A stretch of 64,000 nt of DNA, from positions 28,562,696 through 28,626,695 of the forward strand of contig CM119264.1 of the NCBI GenBank assembly GCA_051294375.1. Reading direction: 5' to 3'. This document shows, one piece after another, positions 12,801 to 24,008 of the stretch; within the stretch, counting starts at the first letter, position 1, and each line of letters starts with the position of its first letter. A model generated the notes under the pieces. It saw nothing but the letters and a program-made list of their open reading frames with translations, was not told where the DNA came from and did no database searches. Position numbers and translations under genes: made by a program. The stretch comes from Paraspadella gotoi. Its lineage: Eukaryota; Chaetognatha.

Positions 12801-15800
12801 GAGTTCGCCGACGTTGATTGAAACTCCCTCATTGGATACGGAAGTCATGGATCCATGGCGAAGCTTTTGAATGAGGCCGTCGCCAAAGTCAGTCACTTTT
12901 ATGTACTCTTTTTCGTAATCTGAATTACATATTGAATATTGAAGGTTTCCATGGGGAAAAGAGATAATTTAGTTAAAGGGAAAACTTACTTCCGCTGTGG
13001 CTTCTACCCTCAAATGTCTCTTTAATTTTAATCTTCTCTGTCTCACTCTCGAGTTCATTTGTGGAAGAGCTGCACAATCCGCGATGGGTGGTGGATGCTG
13101 ATGCTCGTTTTAAAGTTACCTAGCGGTGTTTTTAATGTTCTATTCTATTATATGTCTTAAAGCAGTTTTATTGATTTTGATATCTTGGTTTCTAAAATGT
13201 CAAACTTTCAAATAACGAATTTTACCTTAAGAAACTCTGGAATCCCGCACTTATCCAACCCATTGTCGTGGGATTTTGTATAGTTGTTTCTGTGCCAACA
13301 AATCCCTTCTGTTGAGTTGGAGAGTAGATCGTTTTCTTCCGGCATTTCCGTTTTTGAAAGACGAAGAGAAAAAAATGGAAGGCGTTTTGTTGTGAGAGTC
13401 AAGTGGCGGACGTGTTGAGGTGGTCCGGTTAAAATCCCTTTTTCCTCTTCTCTCCGCCCGCGCATCTTCTAGATCTCGCCTCATGAATCTCCGAGGCCGC
13501 GATTGGCCAATCCACCTTCTCTCCGCGTCGGGATGAGGGATTGAAACGAGCGAGGGAGAGCGAGAGAGTGAGAGATGGCCGAGGTTATTCACGAATCCTT
13601 CGTTAACTTAAACACGGACCAGTAGTTAAAGATTCGGGATCGTTAAAAGTTGAGTATTTTGAGGCAAACTTTATCGTTTGGAGTTTACCTAAACTTAAAT
13701 TCATAATTTTTTTTAACCATTTTTTACGTAACTTATTTTAAAAATGAATTTGTTAGGAACAAAATCCAAAGTTAATACTTTAAAGTTTTAATGATTGAAA
13801 ACGAGGACGACAGGAGATCACTATCTAATGTTTGCGTGGGTGTGACGATTGACGATAATAATAATATGGCCAAGTTAACCAATATAAAGTTAACCAATAT
13901 GCTCTGGAACGAGCTCGTCAGGCCAAACATGCCAAGTATGAAGGTAAACTTCCGGCCGATGTTGGTTTCATCCCTTAGGTTGTTATCACCTTTGGGGCTT
14001 GGGATCTGGACGCGCTCTCAAACCTTAGATTTTCCAAAACTCCAAGCAATGAATGCAGGTCCTCGACGTTTCTTTGAGAGACTATCTCTCTGCTTTCCCG
14101 AAGTCCCGTGATTGAGTTGCCGCATCATGTGGATGGAATTGCTTGACTTTGTCCCCTGATCTCTCCTTTTTTCTAAATTTCTTCTTTTTGGTTCGCTTTT
14201 ATTGTTAACATAAAACATTTTTGCAACAGTTCCCGCTATTATCTGTTATTGGTATTTTGTCTATTCTGAATATTTAATGCTTTGGTACATTTAATAAGGC
14301 TGCTTTCAAAAAATTTAAATTTATATATATAACCATAATGAATACTTAAGATTCAAAATTATCCCTACTTGAGTCAGGAAGCTTGCTTTCTTGGGCTGGC
14401 TATATTAGTTAAGTTCGGTATAAATGAGAGTTTGTTATAATTCGTGCAAATCGTTTATTACTTCCCGGTGAACCCATACCCGTTATCAATTAAGTACATA
14501 GTGACAATTCAAATCACGTAGCTAGAAATTTTTCTTCTAGTTCTATGAAATATAATTAAAATTTAAATGTCTAAATTTTCTTGTTTAAAGTGCGGATAAT
14601 AAAACTAATTCTAGCTTCATTATTTAAACTGTCATCATTTCAATTTCGGTTTACATACATAGTTACATCACAACAAGCAAAAAAAAAGCAATTGGCAAGA
14701 AATTTCACGCAGTTGTGGTCGATTCCGATTGCGGATCCGAAGTTGGCATCTTGAAAGTGTAGTTGGCGTTGATCTCTTGCGTCTGAAACAAACCATCGAT
14801 GCTCGGCGCTTTCTTTAACTTTTTCCATTCTTCTTTTTCTGATCCCAAATCGATTTCCAATTTGGTCTCTCGCTTCTCGCTTCCGCCGCCGACACGCGTC
14901 AGATCGACGTCGCTGCCGAATTCCCTGGAGAAGACGCTGAGGTGCATTCGTTGGTGGCCGATGAGGTTGATGTTCTCCAGCGAGGAAGTGAATCGCTTGA
15001 GTCCCTTTCTGGTCCCGAATTTACTTCCGATGTCATCTTTGTCGTCTGCCTCTCTTCCACGGGCCACGCCCTTTTCCGCCTCAGCGTTTTCCTTTTCCTC
15101 GGGAGACGCGACGATTCTCGGTTCTAGAATCGACTCCTCACTCCCCGCCTTTTTCTTTTTCAACTTTTCCAACGCGTTTTTCGTGTCTCCAAATTCTTCG
15201 TCTGCTCCGTAAAAGTTTCTCATCTTTTGCTTTTGATGTTGAACAGCTAGGGCGTCTTTGGTCGCTGCGGGTTTAGGCGGTTTTTTCCGCGCTTCAACAT
15301 CGGCCGGTTTGACCGCGCCGCAGTCCGAAACGTCGCGCGATGCCATCGGGGCTTTAGGAGCTCTGGGCGGTGGCGGTCTTGCGGCTATCCGCTCCGGACT
15401 GGACGCCCTCGATCCTTGCCGCGATCCGGGCAGCGACCGACTCGGCTGCCCGATCTCGGTTTTTTTCAGTCGCATGCCCTTCCACTCTGGCTCGCGAAGA
15501 TTTTGGCTGCTGACCGAGCTTCTCCTAGAGAGCGACCGATTGATGGCCGTCAGACTAGTGAAGGCACCGTTCCATTCCTCCGTATTCTCTGCCACGCCCA
15601 TCTTCTTTAGACTTTCCCTCATCGACGCCTCGTCCGTCACGTCATCGCGACTCGGCGTCCTTCTCAACGCCACTCGCCGAAACTCTGGCTCGGCCTCGCG
15701 CGTCGGCGTGGTTCCTCTTGATCGGCTGGCGCCCGGGCGTAGCTCGCGTGGCGCAGAGTCTCCACGCTCGATTCTTTTGAGGGAGACTTTATAAAAGTCA

Positions 15801-18766
15801 GGGAGCGTCGGGTCGGAGAGTTCGCGGTCGTCAGCCGGCGAGGTGGCGCGCGAGAGCGAGCGCGACCTCGGCGGCGTCGGGCGGTACAGCATCTTCTCCC
15901 GCGGCGCCACCTTTTTTAGCGAAGATTTCGACGGCTCTTGGTTGGCGTCTCCCGTCACTGGGATGCCCTCGAACGTAGGCGTGGCCTCTCGCGACATGCG
16001 GGAGAGGCTGGATGAGATAATAAAGATAAAAAGTTGTAATAACTTGTAGTCTTGTATAATAACACAAAAAGATGATGCACTTACGTCGGTGTCTTTCCTC
16101 TGGCGCTAAAAGAAGTCGGTTTGTCTTCGACGACGGGTTTGTCCTCATTTTGCTCCTTGGCGATTTCTGACGGTGACATTTTCGTATTGTTTCGCTTCGT
16201 ATTTGTTTGGTTTGTAACTTTTACGCAATAATGAGATTTTTTGGTTTTCTTCTTCTTTTTTTTTTACATGTATTGTGTATAGATTTTGGTTTGCAAATTT
16301 GTATGTTTGGTTAATGATTTATGGTGAATTTAGGTTGTTTTTTTCTTCTTCTTTGTTTCTTTTAGTTTTTTAAGTAGTCAGTTCTTTTTTTCTCAAGCTA
16401 GATGTTTCAGACTTGGCTTTTTCGAGATCGATGGTTCGTTGTTTGCTTGAGAGTCGATCTCGATCTTTCGTTTTATACCGATTCGACCCTGACTTTAGGA
16501 GCTCCGTGAGGAAGGGGGGGCAGGGGTCTGTGTCGAAGGTGAGGGGTGGGGCGGTGCGTGGCAAATTCGAGAAAGCCAACGAAACTGGGGCAACGTTTAC
16601 TTTTCTCTTTTCGAATTTAAGACCTTCCTCAATTGGTTTTGAAATACCAAAAGTTATCTCCTAATATTGAATATTTATGAAATTGGTACAACCAATGTAA
16701 AAATTATCCATTCATTTAATAAATAAGCTATCTTGCCCCTGACTTTGGACAGGCTTTGGTGGTTTAAGGCCTCCATCACTCTTGCAAGATAATGACATAG
16801 CAGGTCTCTGCAAGCTTTCAATCAAGACTCTCTCACAGTCTCGTTTATTCACTCCCACATATTCGAATGCAAATAAAATTATGATTTTTTTTTCATATTA
16901 AAACTTAAATTTCCATCTTGAATTTCGAGTCGTGGGCGTACATCTGAAATATTCTCATTTCCGCAAATCGTTCGCGAATCAAACCATCAGAACTTGTGGA
17001 AATTCGAGCCAAATTTCTCGAATTATCTTGAAAAAAAAAAGCTAAAAAGAAATTCCCAGAGTCAAGTTGCCCTCCAACGTTCGAGGTGAACGGACGATTA
17101 AAAACTTGCCGTGGAAGTTGATGGTGAAATTGTAGTTGTCAGTTTTAAATAAGTGTATATTTATATACATGAAAAATGATTTCGCCCGGAATTTCAAAAA
17201 TTCGGATGAGAGGATTTTAAGTTATTTGTTAGCTATATATATATATATAAATATAGCTATTTTTCTGTTAAATATGGCACCCGTTATATTTTGAATTTCG
17301 GAAATGTTTTTCCCTTAAGACGGACGATCTCCAAATGGTTACGGAAGCAACGAAGAAACTCTTCGTCCACAAACCCGACCTCATGGACGGACTCCCCGCC
17401 ACCGGCATCATTCCTCGAGTCTTTCAAATAATGAGCAAGGGCAACGAAGCCACTTGCAGGTGAGTGTGTGAGAAAGTGAGGGGGAGAGAGGGAAAGAGAA
17501 AGAGAGAGAGTGAGAGAGACGCTCTTTATATCAATGGAGCGTTGACCTTTCTCTATTCCTCATCATTTTCCTCATCACCATTCTCCTCGGCCAACCCTCA
17601 GCTCCGCCTTGGACCTGGCCCATCTCCTAGCGACGAGCCCTTCCTGCGTTCAAGCGATGACTACTTTTCACGTGATCGCGCCGGTGCAGACGGCGCTGCG
17701 GGCGCGACCCGACGCCGCCTTCGTGGCGATCGACACTCTATATCGTCTCTTCAAGGGTCACCTCCACACGGAACTCGTGATTCAGATGATGAACGCGGAC
17801 ATGATCAACTTCCTTCTCTCGATCCTCGACGGCGGGAGGATACCGGGGGACGGGAGGCCCAACGTAATCACGAGGAAGAAAAAGATTTAAATTTCACCTT
17901 TTTATAATTTTTTAAAGTTTGAAAAGATTAGTAGACGGTTACCTTCTTTAATTTCAAAAGTTTAAATGATCAAAATAAAGTTGGATACGATTAAAATGTA
18001 TATATTTCAACTTAATGATGAACTCTTTTAACTTTTAGAGCGACGTCGCTTTGGACGGAAGCGTGAGAGGCATCATCGCGGAGACGTTGAAGTCTTTGGC
18101 AAAACCCAATTCGCCTTACGGTCCAGAGGTTAGTTGGTTTAATATTATATGGAAGGTCATTACAGTCATTAATGACCTTAGTTAGCGGTTAGTTAGTTTA
18201 ATATTATATGGAAAGTCATGATAGTTGTTAATGACCTTAGTTAGCGGTTAGTTGGTTTAATATTATATGGACGGTCATGACAGTTGTTAATGACCTTAGT
18301 TAGCGGTTAGTTGGTCTAATATTATATGGAAGGTCATGATAGTTGTTAATGACCTTAGTTAGCGGTTAGTTGGTTTAATATTATATGGAAGGTCATGACA
18401 GTCGTTAACCTCTCAATCACGTTTTCATTCTCCTCAGATCGACGCCATTTTGTCAAAGGCTCCAGTTTGGAAACAATACAAGTATCAGGATCATCGCTTC
18501 TTTATACCCGACGCCACCACCAAACAAGCGATTGCGGGTCCGACCCTTTTTTTTTATATTTAATCGGATTTTACGAAAGTTTTTTTTTTTTTAAATAAAA
18601 TCTATATGAAGTCGACGTAATTCATGACATCAAATCTTTATGCATTTAGATGTTCATTTGTTTCTTCGAATCAGGCCCAGCGAGCGCCACCTTGCAGATC
18701 ACGGGACCCACGACGCCCTCTTCCCGTCTCCCACCGGCCCCGCCCACTTCTCCTCCAGAGTTTTAG
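3888..18766 (+). CDS. DNAJC13: DNAJC13 / RME-8 endosomal DnaJ co-chaperone, 3' half
   Basis: DNAJC13 recruits Hsc70 to early endosomes and acts in retromer/WASH sorting and clathrin dynamics. Exons: 3888-4025, 4115-4304, 4395-4499, 4574-4844, 4941-5127, 5196-5300, 5380-5509, 5601-5639, 5706-5842, 6206-6319, 6502-6618, 6695-6872, 7311-7349, 7560-7651, 7719-7818, 8186-8302, 8378-8536, 8631-8786, 8942-9078, 17320-17459, 17602-17863, 18039-18128, 18438-18537, 18675-18766 (stop). All phases close, giving about 1,064 residues. The first two exons encode the J domain with an intact HPD in [12 protein letters not shown]. The rest is the alpha-solenoid, colinear with the vertebrate protein (for example [23 protein letters not shown]). 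The C-terminus ends in a Pro/Thr/Ser-rich tail. The N-terminal half must lie upstream of the window; an ORF at 12-76 could be the preceding exon but I could not confirm it. The 8,241-nt intron 9079-17319 hosts two antisense genes. Confidence 0.95.
9577..13345 (-). CDS. Gene B: novel repeat/coiled-coil protein nested in DNAJC13 intron
   Basis: Eight minus-strand exons: 13226-13345 (ATG at 13345), 12990-13119, 12800-12919, 12568-12728, 10794-12502, 10163-10396, 9901-9990 and 9577-9616 (stop). Phases close exactly to 867 residues. I recognise no family. Visible parts, in order: an N-terminal PEFLKVTLKRA motif split by intron 1; three repeats of about 37 residues, each with a D-F/Y-G-D-G core followed by K-x-x-x-G (exon 3, exon 4, and the end of exon 4 into exon 5); five 16-residue units beginning M-S/T-x-x-E-M (about 12000-12270); a coiled coil; a long Glu/Ser/Thr-rich disordered stretch; and a C-terminal PEFLKAKLKRT motif, again split by an intron. 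It lies antisense to DNAJC13 inside its 8.2 kb intron, beside gene C, which has related motifs. A cytoskeletal scaffold is my guess from composition only. Two of its introns carry repeats that copy the 5' splice site. Confidence 0.8.
10001..10175 (-). repeat. Two-copy ~65-bp repeat duplicating gene B exon 6 donor
   Basis: Blocks at about 10001-10065 and 10111-10175 are near-identical, separated by a short (TTTTAA)n tract. On the minus strand both contain GTCAGAG|GTCGGTAAAATCC, the junction at which exon 6 ends (10163). Extending the exon to the second copy would read into an in-frame TGA, so the distal donor should not be productive. Confidence 0.9.
10448..10804 (-). repeat. 11-copy, 33-bp tandem repeat containing a splice donor
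   Basis: Eleven near-identical 33-bp units (some one base shorter or longer). On the minus strand each contains TTTTGTCAAAG followed by GTGAGGCCGG, the exact exon-end/donor junction of gene B exon 5. The first unit in the direction of transcription overlaps the exon end at 10794, so ten further copies of the donor lie in the intron. Confidence 0.95.
13346..14704. other. Gap between nested genes B and C
   Basis: About 1.36 kb inside the DNAJC13 intron, between the start of gene B and the stop of gene C. It should contain the gene B promoter and the gene C 3' UTR. A GC-richer patch at about 13430-13590 lies just upstream of the gene B ATG and may be its promoter or 5' UTR. I see no further coding sequence. 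Confidence 0.4.
14705..16179 (-). CDS. Gene C: Ser/Arg/Lys-rich protein nested in DNAJC13 intron
   Basis: Two minus-strand exons, 16085-16179 (ATG at 16179) and 14705-16007 (stop), giving 465 residues with matching phases. The protein is basic, Ser/Arg/Pro-rich and mostly disordered. It carries three spaced motifs of one type: [22 protein letters not shown] and [11 protein letters not shown]. Gene B has PEFLKVTLKRA and PEFLKAKLKRT, so the two neighbouring genes share a family of short linear motifs and may be related or work together. The SRSLSRATS and SRRSSVSS stretches look like phosphorylation-rich linkers. No catalytic domain, membrane segment or signal peptide is visible. Cytoskeletal or muscle-associated scaffolds often look like this, but I do not recognise the family. 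Confidence 0.8.
16676..16854 (+). repeat. Dispersed repeat, copy 1
   Basis: About 178 bp with high identity, in reverse orientation, to 56124-56304. No ORF and no obvious terminal inverted repeats or poly-A tail at the edges. It lies in the large DNAJC13 intron upstream of gene C. It is probably a short nonautonomous mobile element or a fragment of a larger one. Confidence 0.75.
18129..18407 (+). repeat. ~59-bp tandem repeat filling a DNAJC13 intron
   Basis: About five units of 59 bp, each beginning GTTAGTTGG or a close variant. The first unit starts exactly at the 5' splice site after the exon ending at 18128, so every unit repeats the donor sequence GTTAGT. The array occupies almost the whole 309-nt intron. 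Confidence 0.95.
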
Positions 18767-20469
18767 AGTCGGACGCCATCAACGTCGTTGTTTCTCTCTT
18801 TCTTCCGCCGGTCGAGAATTTCCCTTCGTCATCCTTCGTTTTTTAGGATCAATTTTTCTTTCCTTTTTTTTTTTTTTTTTTGGACTTTCCAGCGAAAAAA
18901 GTTGTTTTGTTTCGGAGGGAATTTTAGTTTTATCTTTTTCAAAATGGCGGCAAAACGATGATGACAAAAACTCTAGTCATTCCTTGTTTTCGTTCTTTTC
19001 TTGTTTTATTCGATGATCTTTTTTTTTTTTTAAAGTTTAACCTAAGATATCTTTATCTAGTATGTATTAGCCGTTTTGATACTTTCGGCGCAAGTCTTTT
19101 TTATTCGCCTACTATATTATCTTTAGTATGCTAATTTCTCGATATATTCTTGATTAAAAAAAAATGATGAATAAAGAATAGGTGATTCAGGTTTTAAAAA
19201 TTCGTAAAAGCGCTTGATTTTTTAATTCAAACAAATAATAATAGGTGAAGTCAAATGAATTTCGTTCAAATTGTCATCGAATTGCTCGATTTACGTGGAG
19301 AATTGAGTTTCATTGAAATGTAATTGTCATAATCCTAATAATAATTCTTACTATTCATTAGATGTGTGAAAATTTATTTTTAATAGCTACCGTCAAATTA
19401 GATTCCAAAACAGCTAGAGAAAATATAACGAAATAATATATTGTTTAAATCTTTCAACCACATCAATTAATCACGCAGCGTAGCTTAATGACAATGTACA
19501 TAATATTAAGTTAAATATATCAAAAAGACTAGAACAGAACTGCGAAGGGGGGAAGGGGTCCTTCCCAATTAACCATGACATACTCTGTGTCTCAAAACGA
19601 GGGACACAAAATAAACCACTACGATTCCTTCCTGTCGAAAGATGATTCAATCTCGGTTTTTTATTACTTAGATATATTTTTCTAAAACGTTTTAGTTAGA
19701 TATATCTCTTATTTATTGGCTCGACTTATATTTGTTGCTACAATTATTGAAATCGCATTTAAACAGAGGCGCGATTTTTCCATCTTTAAAGATTTAATAT
19801 TATTAAATATTATTATTTTTTACTACTAATTGAATTTTCTTTTGAGACACCAAGTAATTAATAATTAATCGGTTCGGTTAACCTAAAATTCGGCTAGGTG
19901 TCGCTGTTTCTCGAGGCAGGCCGAAATTATTCTTGTCTTTAAAATAGACAAAAGAACTTTTTCTCATATACTTAACTTTTAACATAATCATAGTAAATAT
20001 TTTAAAATCGTTCTCAAACGGGAAGACCGATCAGATAAGATAGATTTAAGGATGGACCTGGGTGTTCCGAGATAAGGTTGAATGGTTACTCGAGAAGTCA
20101 GTCTCCTGAAACGATTCGGGAATGACCGTAACTCATAATAAGTAAGTCATAATAAATGACATTGAAAATAAACTGGGATACGAAAGCAAAAAAAGGAAAG
20201 GGAAAATCATTCGAAAGGGGGCGGGGGGAGTAGTCAATGAAGATAACCTCATGGTTAAATTGTGCAAGAAATGTTCCAAAATATAAAGAAGAGCAAAATA
20301 ACTTCTTCCCAATAAAATTTCTTCAAAAGCCATTCAAGTTGCTGATAAAAAGTCGTCCCGCTCTATTATAAATATTTTTCTAATCGATCTCGGGGCATTT
20401 TTGAGCGAGGCGTATTTGTTCAATGTTCATTTCATCTTATTCCATGAAGCAATAAGATTTACAATAAAG
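18767..20469. other. Intergenic between convergent DNAJC13 and neuroglian
   Basis: 1.7 kb of AT-rich sequence holding the 3' UTRs of both genes. It contains poly-T runs at about 18855-18880 and 19019-19032. No supported coding sequence, RNA gene or mobile element. Confidence 0.6.
19170..19175 (+). terminator. Probable DNAJC13 polyadenylation signal
   Basis: AATAAA about 400 nt after the DNAJC13 stop, in otherwise AT-rich noncoding sequence. It is a candidate only, because such hexamers are frequent in this composition. Confidence 0.35.
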
Positions 20470-23400
20470 TCACCAATCGCCGGCGCCGAGTTTCTCAAGC
20501 CCGCCGTCAGCCACGCCTCTTTTGCTCGGCTTCCGACTCCCGCCTTTCCCTTTCCCTGCGTACTCTCCGATAAAAGATCCGTCCTCATTAAACTTCCCGA
20601 CTTCGTCTTCGTTGTACCAAATCAACGAATCGTTGTCCACCTCCACTTCCTCTTCATCTTCCTCCCTCTTCAACGACGACGACAAAGACGCCAGGCTCCC
20701 GCCAAACGCTTCCTCACGCAGTCGATGAAACTCGTTCAAATTTGCGGGCGGTTCCGGCGTCTCCGCCATTCGCCCCGCCTCCCGTTCCTTCTCCTGGACG
20801 GCGTACTTGCCACCGCGTCCCCTCCGCGTCAAGACGAAGACGACGAGGGCGACGACGATGACTACGACGCCAAGAACGACTAGAATGACGACGAGCCATA
20901 GAGGGACGGCTCGAGTGTCGGGACCTTCGCCCTCTGTCGTCAAAGCAATCTCGTCCGACGCCGTCGTCCAATCGTCTCCATTGGACGCGAGGCCGCGAAA
21001 GACGTAACGAGTCCCGGGTCGAAGATCGTCGATGACGACGTCGAAAAGATCACGCCCTTCGAGACGAGCGGATCGACGCCATTCGGGATAATGGATCGAA
21101 CGAAACTCGAGAAAGAAATGACTTCCTGGATTGTCGGACGACGCTGGCGCCAACGTGGCGTTGACGCTGACGTCGTCGTGACAGACGACGACGATGCGTG
21201 GAACGTCGGGCGGCGCCGCCAACGTGGTCGCCGCCTCCACGGCGTTTTTTTCTCCTTCGCCCGCCGACGTCGTCGCCGCCACGGAGACGCGGTACCGCGC
21301 CCGACGCTCCAGCCCCTTCAGGACAGCGACGACGGAATCCGGGGGCAGCGTCAGCGGCAGCGCCATGCGGTCGCCGAGGCGTCCGCCGCCTTCGACCCGA
21401 CGAGAGTAAAGACGAAATCCGACGAGGATTCCGTTGCGACGAACAGGGGGCGTCCAAGTGACGCGAAGACGATCGGCGCCGATGGGCGTGGCTTTAAGGT
21501 TGAGAACGGCGCCGGGTAGACCTTCGGGCGTCGTTACACGAACGGGCGGCGTTGGCGGCGAAACGAAGGCGCCGTTTTTGACGCGAAGACGAAAGAGGAA
21601 GTTGGAAAATGGCGTCAGTGGCGCCGCGACGCCGTTGGTGGAGTCGAATGGAAATTCGATGGATTTCCAATCCTCCTCCTCCTCCTCATCCTCATCCTCT
21701 TTTAAATATTCCATCACGAACCCAACAGGATTTCCTCTCAACTTCTCCTCCTCAAATTCGTCCCAGAAACATTTGGCCTCCGTCGGCGTCGTCGGCTTCT
21801 CGCACCTGAAATTCTCCGGCGCCGATTCGGGTCGACCTTCGCCCGACCATCCGGTGACCACTTCCGGCGCCGCCTTGGCCTGACCCGCGGCGTTGTAGGC
21901 GATGACCATGACGTCGAAAGGGACGAAGGAAGGTTGGTTCGTCGCCGTCCACGAGGCGGCGTCAGCGTCTTCGATCTCCACCGTCGTCCACGACGCCGAG
22001 GCGTCGAAAGTCTGACGCCGGAACTTGACCTGGTACCGAAAGTTGGGACCGTTACGTTGATCGGGCGTCAGAGGGCGCCATGATACGATCAGATTGTCGG
22101 GCGCGTCTCCTTTGCCCGTCACGTTGGCTGGATTGACGTCGGGCGTGTCTGGCGGCGTCACGCAGGCGGAAGATTCGCCGGAAAAAGGAGAGACGCCGAG
22201 ACGGTTTCGTGCCGAAAGGCGAAAGCGGTGTTCGGACCACGGCGCTAAATCGAGATCTACGGAAGATTCGACGGGTGAGGCTTCGCCCCAGACGCCCTCT
22301 GTCTCCGACGCCATCTTGGATTTGACTTGGAGGAAGAACCCTTGAATGGCGGCGCCACCGTCGTCGTTAGCGGTGAGGAGTAAAGTGGCGCCGCGGGGAT
22401 GGCATTCGACTCTTGGAGGATTTGGCGCTGCAGGGACGTCGAGAACCTGGAAATGATGGGGTGAGATTGAAATCTAGGAACATCGATGCACTTTTGTTCG
22501 ATATGCGGATTTGGTGATTTAGGTTTTGATGGGAAAAGCACGAGAAAATCGGAAACTCTAGCAGTCAAGCTCAATTGAGAAAAAAATAAAGAATTACAAA
22601 AGAAAAAGAGAAAGAAAAAAAGGGAATAAGAGAGAAAGAAAAAAATAAAGTAAATGAACAAACCAATTAAATAAATAAATTTATTCTCCCTTACAATTAA
22701 ATTGGCCTCTGACAAAGAGGAATCCAACTTCGTAGACGCGATGCAGGAATAGATTCCGACATCATCGCGATTCGAGTCTGAAATTCTAAGTCGAGAGACG
22801 ACGATCTTTCGAGTCTTTTCCTCTTCCTCCTCCTCCTCCTCCTCCTCCTCTATCCTAATCTTCCCCTCCTCCTCCATCGGCTTCTCATCTTTCTCCCAAG
22901 CGACGCCGATCGTGAGACGCGAATCTCCTTCGGCGCGACACACGAATTCGGCATCGTCGCCGGCGATTACGGTTCCATTCGCCGGCGTCATTTTCACGCT
23001 CGTTCTTCTTCGCACGTGCAAAGTCGTCGCCGCGACGATGGAACCGAATTTGTTACGCGCGTCGCAAACGTAGATTCCGGCGTCGTCGAGCGTCACGGCG
23101 TGAAAGACGAGAGCGCCATCTTCGTCGACCCTAAACGACGCCGCGTGTCCCTCCGTCGGCGTCTTCGACGGCTTCCACGTCACTTCCGGTCGCGGCGCCC
23201 CGTGCGTCTCGCAAGGAATCTTCACCGTGGCGCCCTCTAGATCCATCGTCAGCGGCGGCGGCGGCGTCACGAACGACGGCGGCTCGGCGACGACGTGAAC
23301 GAAGAAATCGACGAAGCCGTAACCGTGGACGTTGGACGCGTTGCACTGAAAGGAGGCCGAATCGACGCCGGACTTGGCGGAGAGGATCGTCAAGCTGCTC

Positions 23401-24008
23401 CCGTCGACGGCGATGTCGTATCGTGTGTCGAGGAAAGCGTCTTCGATCGGAACGCCGTTTCGCGAGAGACTCACTCGCGGCGCGGGCACGCCCTCTGCCG
23501 AGCAGACCACCTCGACGTTATCGTCTTCGGCCACGCGACGATTTTCCGGCGTCGAAGGAAAAAACGGCGCCGATTCGACGCGGACTTCGACGCGGCGCGA
23601 CGCCTGGGGAACGACGCCGTTGACGCCGCGGCATTCGTAGACGCCGGCGTCGGGAAAATCGACGCCGCGAATCTGAATTTCCTGACCGAAGCTGCGGATC
23701 GCTGCGCGGTCCGACGGAGCTGCGGAGCCTGACACTTTGGTCCACGTCACCTTCGGCGTCGGGTTTCCGGCGAAGAGACACTTGAGCGTCAACGTCTCTC
23801 CTTTCAGCGCCACCACCGACGCCGGCGGAGACCAAACCGGCGTCGGCGCTGATTCGCCGGCGTCGCCATCGACGACGACGACCGAATCGTCGCCTTGTTG
23901 GATCGATCGCATGACAGGATTGAGAACGTTGCACGTGTAGGGTCGGCCAGAGTTGACGTCGGTCGGGGACAGGTTTAAAAAGTGAAGATTGCCCTGGGAG
24001 CACAATGA
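20470..24008 (-). CDS. Nrg: Neuroglian / L1CAM-family adhesion receptor, main part
   Basis: L1-family receptors mediate neuronal adhesion and link to the spectrin skeleton through ankyrin. Two large exons are clear: 22695-24008 (end of Ig2, then Ig3-Ig6) and 20470-22446 (five FN3 domains, TM, cytoplasmic tail, stop at 20470). They join in phase 0. A hydrophobic TM segment starting AVPLWLVVILVV is encoded at about 20835-20915. The tail ends with EDGSFIGEY at about 20560-20575, the conserved ankyrin-binding tyrosine motif of the family. With the upstream Ig1/Ig2 exons the order is 6 Ig + 5 FN3 + TM, exactly the L1 architecture. Oddities: Ig6 contains an uninterrupted run of 11 Glu from a TCC repeat (22820-22850), and FN3-3 has another acidic run. 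The upstream Ig1/Ig2 exons occur twice because of the duplicated segment; no convincing signal-peptide exon was found. Confidence 0.92.

Noticed and set aside
21050-23732. Several plus-strand and alternative-frame ORFs of 60-150 codons over neuroglian
   Set aside because: GC-rich exon shadows, Arg/Ala-rich with no splice support; the minus frame gives clean Ig and FN3 domains.
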